DNA of 64,000 nt from Actinoplanes xinjiangensis (GCF_003148685.1 NZ_QGGR01000019.1:106990-170989), one strand, 5' to 3'. Shown: positions 48,779-58,702, counted from the first letter of the stretch. Notes: generated by a model not told the origin, from the sequence alone. Translations and numbers: made by a program.

Positions 48779-51271
48779 TCAGCCGGCACCGTCGAGCCCG
48801 GCCGTTCCCATCGTGGCGCCGTCCGGAACGGGTGTCATCGCGGCGGCCGGTTCGTCGAGGGCGATGCGACAGGCGTCGAGCCGGGCCGCCAGTTCCGGTG
48901 CGGCGTGCTGGAACGCGCTGAGATCGGTCCGGATGTCGAGCAGCTGTCCCCACCCGATGTTGCGCGCCTGGTCCACCAGTTCGACCGCGGGCCCGAGGTG
49001 GCCCGCCGCGGTGCTACAGGCCGCGGCGTCGGCGGCCCGCAGACTCCGTTGCGACCCCAGCGCGTACTCCCGGTCACCGCGGGCCATCCCGCGCCAGGCG
49101 GCGAGCGGAAGAAGGGCGACGGCGTCGGCGTAGGCCCCGGCGGCGTCTGCGGGACCCGAGGTGGCCGCCGTGAGGTGGGCCCGGCTGAGTGCCGCCACGA
49201 GCCGGATGTCGCTTCGCGCGGACCCGAGCCCGGCCGCTTCGCGCCAACTGTCGAGCGCCTCGTCCCGATCGGTGTCGCGCTGCAGGGCCGTCCACCGTTG
49301 CTTCAGGAGAATGCCCAGGTTGTTCAGATGCTCGACGCGCCCGGCGTCCGCGGGGTCCCCGGCACGCACCGCACGCCGGCCCAGCATGATCGCCTCATCG
49401 AGACAGACGGGGTCGCCGTCGTGCCGGAACCGGATGCCGAGCACCACGGCGGCGGAGCCGAGCAACACTCCCGCCTGGGGCTTCGGATTGACCCGCGGCC
49501 CGGCGATCGACTCCCGGGCCGCACGCTCGGCTTCATCCAGGTCGCCGGCGTCGCCGGCCAGCTCGAACCGCGCCGACAGCACACCAGCGAGGGCCGACAG
49601 GTAGATCGGCCGCCACGGGGCGTCGGCGGCGGTACCGGCGACCGCCGCGCGGGCCGCCTCGACGGCGGCTTCCAGGTCCGCGGCCTCCCCGTAACGATCG
49701 AATCGGTGCTGCCAGAGGCGTGCCAGGCTGGACATCCAGGTCGCCCGGCTCGGATGGCCGGCCGGGGTGCCGTCGACGGCGGCGCGGGCGACGGCGATCG
49801 CCTCGTCGATGTCGGCACTGTTCCCGGTGGCAGTGAACCGGCTGATGAGCGACGTGCCGAGGTTCGCGCGGAGATGCGACAACTGGGGGCCGTCGAGCGA
49901 CAGGGTCTGCGCCGCCTCCCGGCCGATCCCGATGGCCTCGTCCAGATCACCGCGGGAATCTCCGAAGTGATAGCGCTTACTCAGGGCGATGCTCAGGTGC
50001 ATGAGCTGCCGACCCCGGTCCGGGCGTTCGAGCCCACCCGTGTGCAGAGCCGCACGACTGAGGGCGATCGATTCGTCGAGGTCCGCACGGCTCTTGCGAT
50101 GGTCGAACCGGACACTCAGCATGGCCGCCAGGTCGGACAGCCGCGTCGCCCGGTCGGGCTGTGCCGGATCGGTGGCCGCGACGGCCTCCCGGGACAGGAC
50201 GATGGCCTCGTCGATGTCGGCAGGTTCGCCGAACGCCTCGAAGCGGCGGCTCAGCCCGTTGGCCAGGTTGGACAGGTGGCGCGCACGCTGCGGCTCGTCG
50301 TCGGTGATGATCTCGACCGTCCGGCGGCCCACGGCGATGGCCTCGTCCAGATCGGCGCGATCGCCGCGTAATCCGTAACGCGAGTAGAGGACACCGCCGA
50401 GGTTGGACAGCGCGACGGCCTGGTGGTGCGGGTCCGCCGTCACGGACTCCGCCATGGTCCGTAGGAGAGCCAGGGCCTCGTCCAGATCGGCATCCAGGCC
50501 GTCGCGTTCGGACCGGGCCCGCAACTGCTTGGCGAGCACGTTCATCGACATGTCTCGGTCCCGGCCCGCGCCGGCCGCCGCCACCGCGTCCCGCGCGAAC
50601 TCGATCGCCTCGTCGATATCCGGACGGCGGCCGAGGTGCTTGAACCTCAGCCCGAGTGACTCACCGAGCATGGCGAGCGCGAACGGCCGTCCGGCGTGGT
50701 CGTGCGGGATCAGTCGTACGGCGTCGCGCCCGGCCTGCACCGCCGCCTCCAGGTGGGGGGCGTCACCCGTGCGGTCGAAACGCAGCCGCAGCGCCGTACC
50801 CAGGTTGGCCAGCGGCATCGCCCGGGCCGGTCCCTGCGGCAATTCGGCGACCTCGGCGGTGAGGCGGCTGATCGCCTGCTCCAGCACGGCCGGGTCGGCC
50901 GTGCGTACCGCGCGATCGAGCCACTCGGCTCCGTCGCCGGGCGCGGGGTTCCGCCGTTCGTGCAGAAAGCGGCGGACGGGTTCGGGGAAGGCGCGGGGGT
51001 CGTCATCCGGTAGCAGGGCGAACAGAGTGATCGCCTCCTGGAGATCGACCTCCCGCTCGTCCGGCGGCGACTGGGCCGCGCGATGCCAGCGGAACCACGC
51101 CAGCACGAGCAGCACCTGCGGCGGGTAGCGGCCCGGCGCGGTGGCGCTGCACTGCAGCAGCTCCCATGCGTCGGCCATCATCTCCGGAGCCAGAATCGCT
51201 CCGCGGTCACCGGCCTCGTACGCGTGGATCCGTCGGGTGATGGCGGCGATCAGACGGTCGGCCTTGGACAT
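48779..51271 (-). CDS. Long TPR-repeat protein, CHAT-less (conflict locus)
   Basis: 830 residues of alpha-helical repeats with recurring 'LSNLG..L..R(F/Y)...G...DLDEAI...R.AV' units of about 45 residues, from about 150 to 720. In many actinomycete proteins this array ends in 'ELVDQARNIGWGQLLDIRTDLSAF' and then a CHAT protease; here the linker is present (about 755-800) but the protein stops soon after, with no CHAT domain. It may present targets to the separate CHAT protein at 55860. ATG 51271 has CGGAG upstream; an ORF extension to 51400 lacks domain features. Tail to tail with the small peptide gene. Confidence 0.82.
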   Translation of the reverse strand: MSKADRLIAAITRRIHAYEAGDRGAILAPEMMADAWELLQCSATAPGRYPPQVLLVLAWFRWHRAAQSPPDEREVDLQEAITLFALLPDDDPRAFPEPVRRFLHERRNPAPGDGAEWLDRAVRTADPAVLEQAISRLTAEVAELPQGPARAMPLANLGTALRLRFDRTGDAPHLEAAVQAGRDAVRLIPHDHAGRPFALAMLGESLGLRFKHLGRRPDIDEAIEFARDAVAAAGAGRDRDMSMNVLAKQLRARSERDGLDADLDEALALLRTMAESVTADPHHQAVALSNLGGVLYSRYGLRGDRADLDEAIAVGRRTVEIITDDEPQRARHLSNLANGLSRRFEAFGEPADIDEAIVLSREAVAATDPAQPDRATRLSDLAAMLSVRFDHRKSRADLDESIALSRAALHTGGLERPDRGRQLMHLSIALSKRYHFGDSRGDLDEAIGIGREAAQTLSLDGPQLSHLRANLGTSLISRFTATGNSADIDEAIAVARAAVDGTPAGHPSRATWMSSLARLWQHRFDRYGEAADLEAAVEAARAAVAGTAADAPWRPIYLSALAGVLSARFELAGDAGDLDEAERAARESIAGPRVNPKPQAGVLLGSAAVVLGIRFRHDGDPVCLDEAIMLGRRAVRAGDPADAGRVEHLNNLGILLKQRWTALQRDTDRDEALDSWREAAGLGSARSDIRLVAALSRAHLTAATSGPADAAGAYADAVALLPLAAWRGMARGDREYALGSQRSLRAADAAACSTAAGHLGPAVELVDQARNIGWGQLLDIRTDLSAFQHAAPELAARLDACRIALDEPAAAMTPVPDGATMGTAGLDGAG

Positions 51272-51448
51272 CCGCGGCTCCGTACGGTCGAGACGGGCTC
51301 CCCTGACATATAGCAGAACCGGGCTCACCGGGTCCTCCACCGTTCGGCTGCGCCGTGACCGGCTCAGCCGGATGTTCTCGCTGAAAGCCGACGTGCCCAC
51401 GCTGGACTTCGGTGTACAGAATGCTCAGAGCTCATCAACGCACAGTAG

Positions 51449-51613
51449 CCATACGCCTTCCGCGTCGGCTCCGACATGGATCGAGCTGAACCGGGACAGG
51501 CACTCGTGCTCCCACCCGGCTGGGTCCACGCCGGTATCTCCAACCGCGTCGAGATCGCCCTGTTCGCCTGCCCGGGCACGGGTGTGTCGAACTGGAGCCG
51601 CATTCCACGGTAG
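51449..51613 (+). pseudogene. Possible gene remnant in a 375-base gap
   Basis: After a TAG at 51446 one frame reads PYAFRVGSDMDRAEPGQALV, then LPPGWVHAGISNRVEIALFA, to a TAG at 51611. The composition looks protein-like but it has no start signal and no recognised family. The rest of the gap (51272-51646) shows nothing else. Confidence 0.22.
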
Positions 51614-51646
51614 GCCCTGCACCCGGTGACTGGTTAGCGTTCTGGG

Positions 51647-53896
51647 ATGGATCTGCGTGAGCGCATCGTGGCCTTCCAGCAACGGCGGGATCGCGCCGCG
51701 ATCCTGGACGATCAAGCGCTGGCCGAGGCACGGCAGGTCCGGGCCGGAGGGCCGCTCGCCGGTGCCGATCATCGAGTCCTCGGCCTCTTCCACTACCTCC
51801 GGTACGTGTTGTCGCCGTACGGTCGCGGTGCCGACGACCTGCGGCTTGCCCTGGAATCGCTGGTTGCCGCGGGTTCGGTGCCGCGGCCGCTGTGCTGGCT
51901 GGTGGAACCGGATCCGGAGGCGCTCACCGCGTTCCTGAGTAAGCGCAACGCGGCCCACGCGCAGGCCTTGACCGCGTCGGTCGATCGTCTCGACGCCGAC
52001 CTGCTCGACACGGCCATCGACGGCCTCCGGCAGCTCGCGAAGTGTGCGTCAGAAGACGCACCGATCCGCTTCGACGTGCTCAGCAACTTCTGTGTCGCGC
52101 TCTGGATCCGCTTCGAGCGCACCGGCGACCTCGCGGACCTCGACGAGGGCGCCGCCGCCGCGCGGGACCTCACCACGGCCCAGCGGCCGGGGGCGCTGGC
52201 GAACGCGGCACTGCTGCTCGGCGCCCGCCATGCCGCCCGTTACGACCGTCGCGACCTCGACGATCAGATCGCCGTCCTGGAGCGGGCCCTCGTCGTGGCG
52301 GCGACCGGCGATCACGACCTGGCCCGCTACGGTGGCGACCTCGCCGACGCCGTACGCATCCGGTTCGAGATCGACTCGGAGGTCACCGACCTCGACCGTG
52401 CGATCGACCTCTACCAGCAGGCCCTCGAGGTGGCGCCGGCCGGGCACCCGGACAATGCCGCTCTTCTGGCCTGCATGGCCGAGTGCCTGAGCCGGCGTTT
52501 CCGGTACAGCAACGACCCCGGGGATCTACATGGCGCGGTGGAGGCCGGCCGACGGGCCTTGAGTGTCGCGGACCGGACCGGACCGGCGTGGTCGGCGATC
52601 GCCGACCGGGTCGGCGGGACGCTGATCGACCGCTTCACCCGGCTCGGCGTGGCCGACGACCTCGACGAAGGGCTCGACCTTCAGCGGATGTCGATCGCCG
52701 ATCCGGTCGCCGCCGGTTCGCGGCTACCCACCCATCTGATCAATTACGGGCATGGACTGCTGCGGGCCTTCGCATGGCGGGGTACGCCGGCGGACCTGGA
52801 CACCGCGATCAAGGTGGTACGGGCCGCGTCGTCCCGGGTACCGGCTGCCTCGCCGGAGCATCCGATCGCCGCCAACGTGTTGTCGGTCGCGCTGTTCCAG
52901 CGTTTCGAGCTTCGCGGCCGGCCGGAAGATCTGACCGATGCGATCAGTGCCTGCCGCACCGCCGTCACGGGTCTCAGCGAACGGGACCCCCGGCGGGCGA
53001 GCTACCTGTCGGGCCTCGCCGTGATGCTCCTGCGCCACTTCACCCGTGCTGACGCGGCCCCCGCTCTGGACGAGGCGGTCGCGGTGGCGGCGGAAGCCGT
53101 GCGACTGACCGCCCTCGGCGACGCCAATCGGCCTCGCCACCTGAACAACCTCGGTATCGCCTTGCTCGAACGCCATGACCGGGACAACACGGAAGCCGAC
53201 CTGGACCGGGCAATCGTCGTGCTACGCGACGCCGTCGAGAGCGAGTCGCCGCACTCGCCCGAACGGGCGATCTACCTGACCAACCTGGCCACCAGCGTGC
53301 GCCTCCGGGAATCGGCGGAGCAGGCGATGGAGTACGCCCGCGCGGCACTGGCCGCCACGGCGCCGGGCGATGTCGAACGGTGCAACCGGATGCTGGCATT
53401 GAGCGCCGTCCTCGCCGACGCCGGGCGCCGGGCGGATGCCGTGGTGCTGCTTCGCGAGGCGGCGTTGCGGTCCACCGGGCCCGCCGACCATCGCATGCGA
53501 GCGGCGATCGGCTGGGCGGACATGGCCGGCAGCGACGAGAGGCTGGAGGCCTTGACCACCGTGATCGGGTTGCTCCCGGAACTCGCCTGGCACGGCTTGG
53601 ACCGCGCCGTTCAGGAGCAGCGTCTACGCGACCGGCCGTTGCTGGTCGGACAGGCGGCCGGACACGCCGTCGACGCCGGCCGCCCCGGACTGGCGGTGGA
53701 GCTGCTGGAGCAGGGCCGCACGGTGATCTGGTCGCATCTGGTCCGCGCACGCACTCCGCTGGCCCGGATCGAAGCCGCGCACCCGGTCCTGGCCGAGCGG
53801 CTGCTGACCGTACGCCGGCTGCTGGACAGCGGCACCGGCCCCGGGATCACCGATCCTGTTCGGCCGCGGTCACCTCGCGCCGTCGTGACCGGCTGA
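51647..53896 (+). CDS. Long TPR-repeat protein, CHAT-less (conflict locus)
   Basis: 749 residues. Helical repeats of the 'LG..L..R(F/Y)....DL..AI.....A' type from about 130 to 640, then the usual linker VELLEQGRTVIWSHLVRART (about 685-705) and a short tail where a CHAT domain would normally follow. It begins MDLRERIVAFQQRRDRAA, unlike the minus-strand TPR protein. Its last 50 bases overlap the convergent CATRA gene. It probably senses or holds a target and recruits the CHAT protease encoded separately. Confidence 0.82.
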   Translation: MDLRERIVAFQQRRDRAAILDDQALAEARQVRAGGPLAGADHRVLGLFHYLRYVLSPYGRGADDLRLALESLVAAGSVPRPLCWLVEPDPEALTAFLSKRNAAHAQALTASVDRLDADLLDTAIDGLRQLAKCASEDAPIRFDVLSNFCVALWIRFERTGDLADLDEGAAAARDLTTAQRPGALANAALLLGARHAARYDRRDLDDQIAVLERALVVAATGDHDLARYGGDLADAVRIRFEIDSEVTDLDRAIDLYQQALEVAPAGHPDNAALLACMAECLSRRFRYSNDPGDLHGAVEAGRRALSVADRTGPAWSAIADRVGGTLIDRFTRLGVADDLDEGLDLQRMSIADPVAAGSRLPTHLINYGHGLLRAFAWRGTPADLDTAIKVVRAASSRVPAASPEHPIAANVLSVALFQRFELRGRPEDLTDAISACRTAVTGLSERDPRRASYLSGLAVMLLRHFTRADAAPALDEAVAVAAEAVRLTALGDANRPRHLNNLGIALLERHDRDNTEADLDRAIVVLRDAVESESPHSPERAIYLTNLATSVRLRESAEQAMEYARAALAATAPGDVERCNRMLALSAVLADAGRRADAVVLLREAALRSTGPADHRMRAAIGWADMAGSDERLEALTTVIGLLPELAWHGLDRAVQEQRLRDRPLLVGQAAGHAVDAGRPGLAVELLEQGRTVIWSHLVRARTPLARIEAAHPVLAERLLTVRRLLDSGTGPGITDPVRPRSPRAVVTG

Positions 53897-55367
53897 GCAA
53901 GGGCACCGCGGCGGTACACAGCCCGGCCGCCGCGGTGATCGGCAGAGTCCAGTGCCAGTGCGGCGTGGTGCCGGCGATGAGCACGCCACCGATCCCGGTC
54001 GCCAGCCAGGCGAGCCCGGCGCCGACGAAGCCGTACAACGCGGCGTCGAACGGCCTCCACCGGCCGGGCCGTGATCCCGGCGGCCAGTGCAGGATCGCGG
54101 TGGGCAGCCACACGGCGATCGCGGTGAGTGCCGCGATGAGCGGGGCGTGCAGCGACGACCGGATCGGCAGTTCGTACTCCAGGCTCTGGATCGCGGCGAG
54201 CGCGGTGACCAGGCCGCCGAGCAGCGAGGTCTGCAGGAGGGTGAGCGACTCCTGCCGGGTGCGCTGTGCCGTCTCGACCGCGGCGGCGGCGAGGCCGGTG
54301 ACCTGGCTGACGCGTTCGTTCGTGGCCTGGAGGTAGGTCTCCTCGGTGCCGAGTTGGTCGGTGAGCCAGGCGGCGATGTGCCGGTCGTTGTCGAGCGGGC
54401 CGCCCGGCTCGTCGATGGCGGGCCTGCCGAGCGCCGCCCGCATGTTGCGGTCGGCGGTGCGCACGGTTCCGGTCATCGAGCGGATGCGGCTCAGCGAGTC
54501 GACCAGGCCGCGTTCCCGCGATTGGGCGGCGGTCAGCCGGGCGCTGACGGCGCGTAGCCGGTCGGGCGGCAGGGGCCGCTGCATGTGGGCAGCCAGCGCG
54601 TCGCACTGTGCCCTGGCGTCGGCGACAGCGTCCCGGACGGCGGGGAGGTCCCGCACCAGGACGAGCTGCTGGTAGCGCAGTTTCGCGGCGTGCAGCAGGT
54701 AGCGGGTGAACGGCACCAGGCCGGGGCGGTCGTCGCTCCAGAGCCAGCGGTCGAGGGTGTCCCGTTCGGTCAGTGGGGCGACCGCGGCGAAGCGCCGGTG
54801 GTGGGCGACCGCGCCGCCCGCGGTCGGCGGTAGCTCCCACAGGTTGATGCCGCGCTCGAACATGACTTTGGCGGGATTCGTCCGGTCCGCGGCGGGCAGC
54901 AGCGGCAGCAGCGGCTTGATCGACACGTGTGCGGGTACGTCGCCGCTGATCTGAGCCAGGTAGACGACCGCTGATCCGAGGCTGCCGGTGACCGCGGGCG
55001 CGCCATCGAGCACGGTCTCCCATCGGCGTTGCAGGTCGATCCAGGTGGTGCCGGCCCCGTCGGGTGCCAGCAGCAGACCGGCGCCGAGGACGTCGTGGTC
55101 CTGATACACGATGAGCTGACCGTCGCCGTCGGCCGTCTGCCGGCCGCCGAGAACCGTCAGCCGTTCGGTGAAACCGCCCGTCGCCACGGGCTCGAGGTCC
55201 TCGGGAACTCCGGGGATCTCCTGGTCCAGGCCGCTCGCGGCCATCGCGTTCCACAACGCGGCCAGGCCGGCCTCGCCACCGTTCGCGGGCCCCCGGCCGT
55301 CGGCGGCGAAGAACACGTGCGCCAGCAGCGCCGGCTCAGTGACGGTCGGCGGTGCCGGCATCGTCAT
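53847..55367 (-). CDS. CATRA-like conflict-system membrane protein
   Basis: 506 residues. The N-domain (about 10-230; LLAHVFFAADGRG, LWNAMAASGLD, RGINLWELPPT) and a helical C-domain (about 250-390, ending with a coiled coil, EETYLQATNERVSQVTG) match my recollection of CATRA (caspase and TPR repeat associated) proteins. Four membrane helices follow at about 395-490 (SLLGGLVTALAAIQSL, LIAALTAIAVWLPTAIL, ALYGFVGAGLAWLATGIGG, PITAAAGLCTAAVPLL). CATRA systems are proposed anti-invader devices in which a protease is triggered at the membrane. The start overlaps the small partner gene by 32 bases. Confidence 0.7.
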   Translation of the reverse strand: MTMPAPPTVTEPALLAHVFFAADGRGPANGGEAGLAALWNAMAASGLDQEIPGVPEDLEPVATGGFTERLTVLGGRQTADGDGQLIVYQDHDVLGAGLLLAPDGAGTTWIDLQRRWETVLDGAPAVTGSLGSAVVYLAQISGDVPAHVSIKPLLPLLPAADRTNPAKVMFERGINLWELPPTAGGAVAHHRRFAAVAPLTERDTLDRWLWSDDRPGLVPFTRYLLHAAKLRYQQLVLVRDLPAVRDAVADARAQCDALAAHMQRPLPPDRLRAVSARLTAAQSRERGLVDSLSRIRSMTGTVRTADRNMRAALGRPAIDEPGGPLDNDRHIAAWLTDQLGTEETYLQATNERVSQVTGLAAAAVETAQRTRQESLTLLQTSLLGGLVTALAAIQSLEYELPIRSSLHAPLIAALTAIAVWLPTAILHWPPGSRPGRWRPFDAALYGFVGAGLAWLATGIGGVLIAGTTPHWHWTLPITAAAGLCTAAVPLLSRSRRREVTAAEQDR

Positions 55368-55692
55368 CGGGGGTGTCGGCGGTCCGCGGTGGGGACTGCT
55401 CGACCGGCTGTTCCGGCGTGAGGCGGTGCACCAGGTCGTTGGCGACCGCACGAACGGCATCCGGCATCGGGGACAGCCGCGCCGTACCCATGTCGGGGTT
55501 GACCCGGCGTCGTGTCCGCAGACCGTCGTAGGTCAGCAGCAGGGTCATCGGCTCTTTCAAGGCGGTCTCGTCGCCGGCGGCGAGCGCCGTCACGGCGGCG
55601 GTGAGCTCCCGGTGGACACGGTCCCACTCGGCCTGGCTCAACCGCAGCGTCATGACCGACTCGACACGCTCGCGGTACCGATCGTGTTCCAC
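55336..55692 (-). CDS. CATRA-associated small protein
   Basis: 118 residues. Core: LRLSQAEWDRVHRELTAAVT (a helix), then LLLTYDGLRTRRRVNPD and an Asp/Pro/Thr-rich tail. Size, sequence style and position directly before the membrane protein match the small partner (CASP) of CATRA loci. GTG 55692 is favoured by AGGG nine to ten bases upstream; GTG 55701 is possible. Divergent from the CHAT gene (start 55860), so a shared promoter region of 167 bases would fire both sides of the system. Confidence 0.68.
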   Translation of the reverse strand: MEHDRYRERVESVMTLRLSQAEWDRVHRELTAAVTALAAGDETALKEPMTLLLTYDGLRTRRRVNPDMGTARLSPMPDAVRAVANDLVHRLTPEQPVEQSPPRTADTPDDDAGTADRH

Positions 55693-55859
55693 AGTGCTCA
55701 CCCTAGCCGAGCGACAGCACGCGGGCGTCGCCCGCGATGGGGAGTCCGTTCGGTCCTTCCTCACCTCCGTTCCGGCGAAGCGGACCCGGGCGGCTCGCGG
55801 ACCCTCTCGTATCTGCGGTATGCATTGATGCCCGTGCCACCTGCGGAGAGAGGATCGTC

Positions 55860-57152
55860 GTGACCGAACCCGACCTGTCCCGCCAGATCGACCGCCGGAT
55901 GAGACTGGCGCGGGAATGGGACGAACTCGTCGAGCAGGTCCGCGCCCTGGACGGTTTCGAGGACTTCCTGCGCCCACCGCGCATCGAGCGGTTGCGGGAC
56001 GCGGCCGTCGGCGGTCCCGTGGTGATCGTCAACGTCAGCCGGTGGCGTTGCGACGCGCTGATCGTCCGGGCCGGCACGGAGGTCACCAGCGTCGAGCTGA
56101 GCGAACTCACGCTGGACGCGGTCACCGAACGGGTCAACGCCTATCTCACCGCCCTGGACGACGACCAGTCGGCACACGTGGCGATGGTGGACGCCGCCGA
56201 CGAGGAGCTGGCCGGGCGCCTGTCCCGCGCCGAGCTGCTCGCCGCGACCCAGGCCTACCTCCGGGTGAACGCGGCCACCGAGGCCCACCTCACCGGCCTG
56301 CTCGCCTGGATGTGGGACGTGATCACCGAGCCGGTCCTCACGGCGCTCGGACTCGACGAACCGACCCCCGACGGTCAGGATCCGCCACGGCTGTGGTGGT
56401 GCCCGACCGGGGCGCTGACACTGCTGCCGCTGCACGCCGCCGGCCACCACGACAGGCCCGGGGTATCGGTGATCGACCGGGTGGTGTCCTCCTACACCCC
56501 GACGCTGCGGGCCCTGCTGGAAGCACGATCGCGGTCGACGTCGGCACCGGCCGGCGAGGTACGCGATTCGATGGCCGTGGTCGCACTCAGCGAGACCCCG
56601 GGGCAGCCGGCCCTGCCGAACGTGACCCGTGAGGTGGAGCTGCTCCAGCGGCTGCTGCCCGACCGGCTCGAACTGCTGTCCGGCGAGGACGCGACCGTCG
56701 CCGCCGTACTGGAGACGATGACGGCCCGGCGCTGGGCGCACTTCAGCTGCCACGGCGACCAGAACCTGGCCATGCCGTCGCAGGGCGGCCTGCTGCTGTA
56801 CGACGGACTGCTCAGCATCACCGACATCACCGCACGCCAGTACCACGGCGACTTCGCGTTCCTGTCGGCGTGTAAGACCGCCACCGGCGGCGTCGACCTA
56901 CCGGACGAGGCCATCACCTTGGCGGCCGCACTGCACTACACCGGCTACAACCACGTGGTCGCCACCCTGTGGTCGGTGTGGGACCGGGGCGCGGCCGACG
57001 TGACCGAGTCGGTCTACGAGCAGATCGTCCAGGACGGCAGGGTCCAGCCGCAGCGGTCGGCGACGGCGCTGCATCACGCCGTGGTGAGACTACGGCGGCG
57101 CAACCTCGACCGGCCGAGTGTCTGGACACCCTTCATCCACATCGGGCCGTGA
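55860..57152 (+). CDS. CHAT-domain protease (conflict effector)
   Basis: 430 residues. N-terminal helical region (1-150), then a CHAT domain (150-430), a caspase-like cysteine protease: catalytic His in WAHFSCHGD (about 297-305), catalytic Cys in FLSACKTA (about 340), PLHAAG before them and the usual C-terminal ending WTPFIHIGP. It is the likely executioner that cleaves targets, possibly presented by the TPR proteins. GTG 55860 has GGAGAGAGG upstream. The following TPR frame is in the same reading frame past the TGA, but the natural CHAT ending shows this stop is genuine. Confidence 0.85.
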   Translation: MTEPDLSRQIDRRMRLAREWDELVEQVRALDGFEDFLRPPRIERLRDAAVGGPVVIVNVSRWRCDALIVRAGTEVTSVELSELTLDAVTERVNAYLTALDDDQSAHVAMVDAADEELAGRLSRAELLAATQAYLRVNAATEAHLTGLLAWMWDVITEPVLTALGLDEPTPDGQDPPRLWWCPTGALTLLPLHAAGHHDRPGVSVIDRVVSSYTPTLRALLEARSRSTSAPAGEVRDSMAVVALSETPGQPALPNVTREVELLQRLLPDRLELLSGEDATVAAVLETMTARRWAHFSCHGDQNLAMPSQGGLLLYDGLLSITDITARQYHGDFAFLSACKTATGGVDLPDEAITLAAALHYTGYNHVVATLWSVWDRGAADVTESVYEQIVQDGRVQPQRSATALHHAVVRLRRRNLDRPSVWTPFIHIGP

Positions 57153-57212
57153 CGGCGACACGAGACCGGGCCGCGGCTCGCCCGCCGCCACGCGCCGGAC
57201 GGCACCGAACTG

Positions 57213-58619
57213 GTGGACCTGCTGCTGGAGAAACTCGGCGAGGTGGGTGGCCTGCACTTCATGGACACCGGCGACGTCCACAGCCGGGATCTGTCCATCG
57301 CGGCGTTGGTGGAACTGACCGACCGCGACCCGTCGTCCGTGACGGGTCTGCGCACTCTGTGCGTGGTGCTACAGGCCCGCCCCGACGCGACCGGTGAGAT
57401 CACCGACGCCGAGGAGCTCATCGCCCGCGCACGGCGCCTGCGGGCCCTCGTCCCCGCGGGTGACGATCGATGGACGGCAGAGTGGATCATCGCCGGTGGC
57501 CTGTTCGCCCGGCATCGGCTCCGCCGGGACCCCGCCGGCCTCAACGAGGCCATCACCCTCTATCGGAGGGCTGCCGCACAGGTGTCGCCGGCCGACAGCC
57601 GATCCGCCGAAATCCTGTCGATGCTCATCCGCGCGCTGGTCGCCAGATTCGATGTGCTCGGCGCCAGTGACGACATCCACGAAGCCACCGCGGTAGCCGA
57701 CCGGCTCGACGCGTTGCCCCTCGCATCCGGGTCCGGCGGGGTACTCGTCAACGCCGCGAACGCGCTCAGCGCCGCCTACGAGCGCACCGCCGACCCGGGG
57801 TTCGCGATCCGGGCGGCCGGTCTGATCCGCCACGGCCGTGATCTGATGTCGCCGCGCGACCCCCAGTTCTGCGCTACCTCCTCGGCACTGGCGTCCGCCC
57901 TGATCGATCAGGCCGCCGTCGATCCCGGCGACCGGCCGAAGCTGCTGGCGGAGGCGGTGACCGCGGCCCGGGATGCGACTGATCTGCCCGCCGGTCACCG
58001 GGACCGCGCCGCCTACCTGGCCCAGTACGCCGACATGCTGCTCCAGGCGTCACCAGAGCCGGCCGGGCATCTCGACATGGCCGTCACCGCGGCACACGCC
58101 GCCGTTCAAGAGGCCCGCACCGGTACGGACACGGCGTCGGCCCTGGCCGTGCTGGCCCGGGCGTTGTAGATGCAGGGCGGCACCGAGCCGGCCACCCCGG
58201 TCGCGTTGTGGTCGCAAGCCGCACGGCTCGACGGGCTGTCCGACGGCCTGCGCCTGCGTATCCACCACGACTGGGCCGCCGCCCTCGCCGCGGCCGGTGA
58301 ACACGAGCAGGCGACACATCCGTACACCGTCGCGGTCGATGTGATGACACGCCTGGCGTGGACCGGTCTGAGCCGCGGCGACGCCGAACACCGGCTGACC
58401 GCCTGGCCGACGATCGCCGTGGACGCCGCAGCCTCCGCCACCGCCGGTGACACAGCAGGACAGGCCGTCCGGCTGCTCGAGGACGGGCGGGCCGTGCTCT
58501 GGTCGCGCCACCTGCGGATGAGGCCGCAGACCGGCCTCCTGCGCGCGGTCCGGCCCGACCTGGCCGACCGCGTCGACGGCATCGCAGCGCAGTTACGCCA
58601 CCCGGCGCCCTCGCCATGA
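57213..58619 (+). pseudogene. TPR protein gene interrupted by an in-frame TAG
   Basis: The frame from GTG 57213 encodes 318 residues of TPR-like helices (RDPAGLNEAITLYRRAAAQ and similar) up to ...ALAVLARAL, then TAG at 58167-58169, and immediately, in the same frame, MQGGTEPATPVALWSQAARL and about 148 more residues to a TGA at 58619, including VRLLEDGRAVLWSRHLRMRP, the linker also seen in the two intact TPR proteins. One codon change would restore a protein of about 468 residues. So this is a nonsense-mutated gene, a read-through case, or an error in the sequence. Whether the fragments work separately is unknown. Confidence 0.7.
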
Positions 58620-58688
58620 CGCCGGACCGACCAACCCCGGGCTCCGGTGAGCGCTGTCGAATGCCGAGCTGACAGCGAATTCCACCGA

Positions 58689-58702
58689 CCCCGGCGCCGG
58701 GG
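58689..58702. terminator. GC palindrome after the conflict locus
   Basis: CCCCGGCGCCGGGG is a perfect 14-base palindrome within the 202-base gap (58620-58821) before the ABC exporter. A second hairpin, TCCGCG/CGCGGA, lies close to it. Probably a termination signal; no promoter was identified. Confidence 0.4.

Noticed and set aside
53611..55254. Minus-strand 547-codon frame overlapping the CATRA gene in another frame
   Set aside because: Arg/Pro-rich with no start signal; the chosen frame has membrane helices and family features.
57150..57152. TGA between CHAT and the following TPR frame, both in the same frame, considered as a second nonsense mutation
   Set aside because: CHAT proteins normally end in a (V/I)H(V/I)GP-type sequence, as here, so this stop is natural and the shared frame is chance.
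58167..58169. Pyrrolysine or other recoding at the TAG
   Set aside because: No recoding machinery or structure is visible in the window; mutation or sequence error is simpler.
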